A stretch of 13,543 bases of DNA from Desulfobulbaceae bacterium UBA2276 (GTDB lineage Bacteria > Desulfobacterota > Desulfobulbia > Desulfobulbales > Desulfocapsaceae), in assembly GCA_002347085.1 (NCBI GenBank), contig DDWW01000035.1, positions 1 through 13,543 on the forward strand, given 5' to 3'. This document shows, piece after piece, positions 13,289 to 13,543 of this stretch (the stretch's first letter is position 1; each line of letters opens with the position of its first letter). Under the pieces are notes generated by a model. It did not search any database, had not been told where the DNA came from, and saw only the letters and a list, made by a program, of their open reading frames with translations. The position numbers and the translations under genes are program-made.

Positions 13289-13543
13289 AGGTATGTTACG
13301 GTTTCTACAGGATAAAAGCAAACTATTTCATGGAGAATGAACAAGGAGGCACCAATAAAAAAAGGAAAAAGTGACAAAGAGGATATTGGCTTTACTCTTG
13401 GCGTTTTTTTATTGACAGGGGGCAAATGATTGAGTAGTTTGCCGCGGTCGCCGGGTGCGGCACATTTAATGTGAGCCATCCGGGGCGAGTAAAAGGTTTG
13501 GATAGTAAAAAGAGAGCAGGAAAGCGCATCTGTCGAAAAGCAA
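13289..13543. other. Region without a convincing gene, with clustered inverted repeats
   Basis: No ORF here has both a ribosome site and protein-like composition. Inverted repeats crowd 13418-13471: GGCAAA/TTTGCC (about 13418-13440), TGCCGC/GCGGCA (about 13438-13460) and CACATT-T-AATGTG (13459-13471). The first two share bases, so they may be alternative folds. I could not match them to a known riboswitch, tRNA or small RNA. Confidence 0.4.

Noticed and set aside
13371..13415. Plus-strand GTG ORF of 14 codons resembling the start of a signal peptide (TKRILALLLAFFY)
   Set aside because: It stops at once. Adding one T to the T7 run gives only a few more codons (LLTGGK) before another stop, so a broken lipoprotein gene cannot be supported.
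13210..13479. Minus-strand 89-codon ORF overlapping the selA start
   Set aside because: Composition is not protein-like, it overlaps selA in another frame, and no ribosome site precedes it.
13289..13543. c-di-GMP, moco or other known riboswitch, or tRNA(Sec), upstream of selA
   Set aside because: The conserved core sequences of those RNAs were looked for on both strands and not found.

Overview
The window comes from a Gram-negative bacterium: it carries a TonB-dependent outer-membrane receptor with its periplasmic binding protein, a type IV pilus retraction ATPase, and the selenocysteine enzyme SelA. The gene mix and protein style (PAS-LuxR regulator, B12 uptake under a cobalamin riboswitch, SelA) would fit a sulfate- or sulfur-metabolising Desulfobacterota, perhaps near Desulfobulbaceae. 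That placement is inference from memory of such genomes, not a computed result.

Layout. Positions 1-404 (minus) hold the N-terminal 134 codons of a 4,5-DOPA-type extradiol dioxygenase running off the left edge. Its start codon lies in the 6-bp target duplication of an apparently intact 1892-bp IS1182-like element (405-2296). A 141-bp MITE with closely related ends and its own 6-bp target duplication follows at 2387-2527. Without the two insertions only about 109 bp would separate the dioxygenase from the next gene, so this is an insertion hot spot. Next is a small minus-strand pair: an 85-codon unknown gene carrying a G9 tract, then a flavin-binding split-barrel (PPOx-like) protein. A PAS-LuxR regulator diverges from this pair at 3357.

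Positions 4320-7598 form a cobalamin-uptake unit: candidate promoter, cobalamin riboswitch, intrinsic terminator, TonB-dependent receptor (BtuB-like) and a one-base-overlapping periplasmic binding protein (BtuF-like). B12 would be sensed in the leader RNA and repress receptor and binding-protein synthesis. No permease or ATPase (BtuC/BtuD) follows; the unit ends convergently against the next one.

Positions 7633-13217 are a minus-strand series, in transcription order selA, a 745-residue protein with two degenerate GGDEF domains plus TPRs, a LOG-family protein, and pilT. selA and the GGDEF/TPR gene overlap by ATGA and are probably translationally coupled; the others are separated by 70-105 bp. 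The most unusual item is the selA-coupled protein, whose two GGDEF signature sites read GQSVF and ENDAY. The last 326 bp contain no convincing gene but several inverted repeats, one of them beside a possible selA promoter. I found no CRISPR array, phage genes, rRNA or tRNA.
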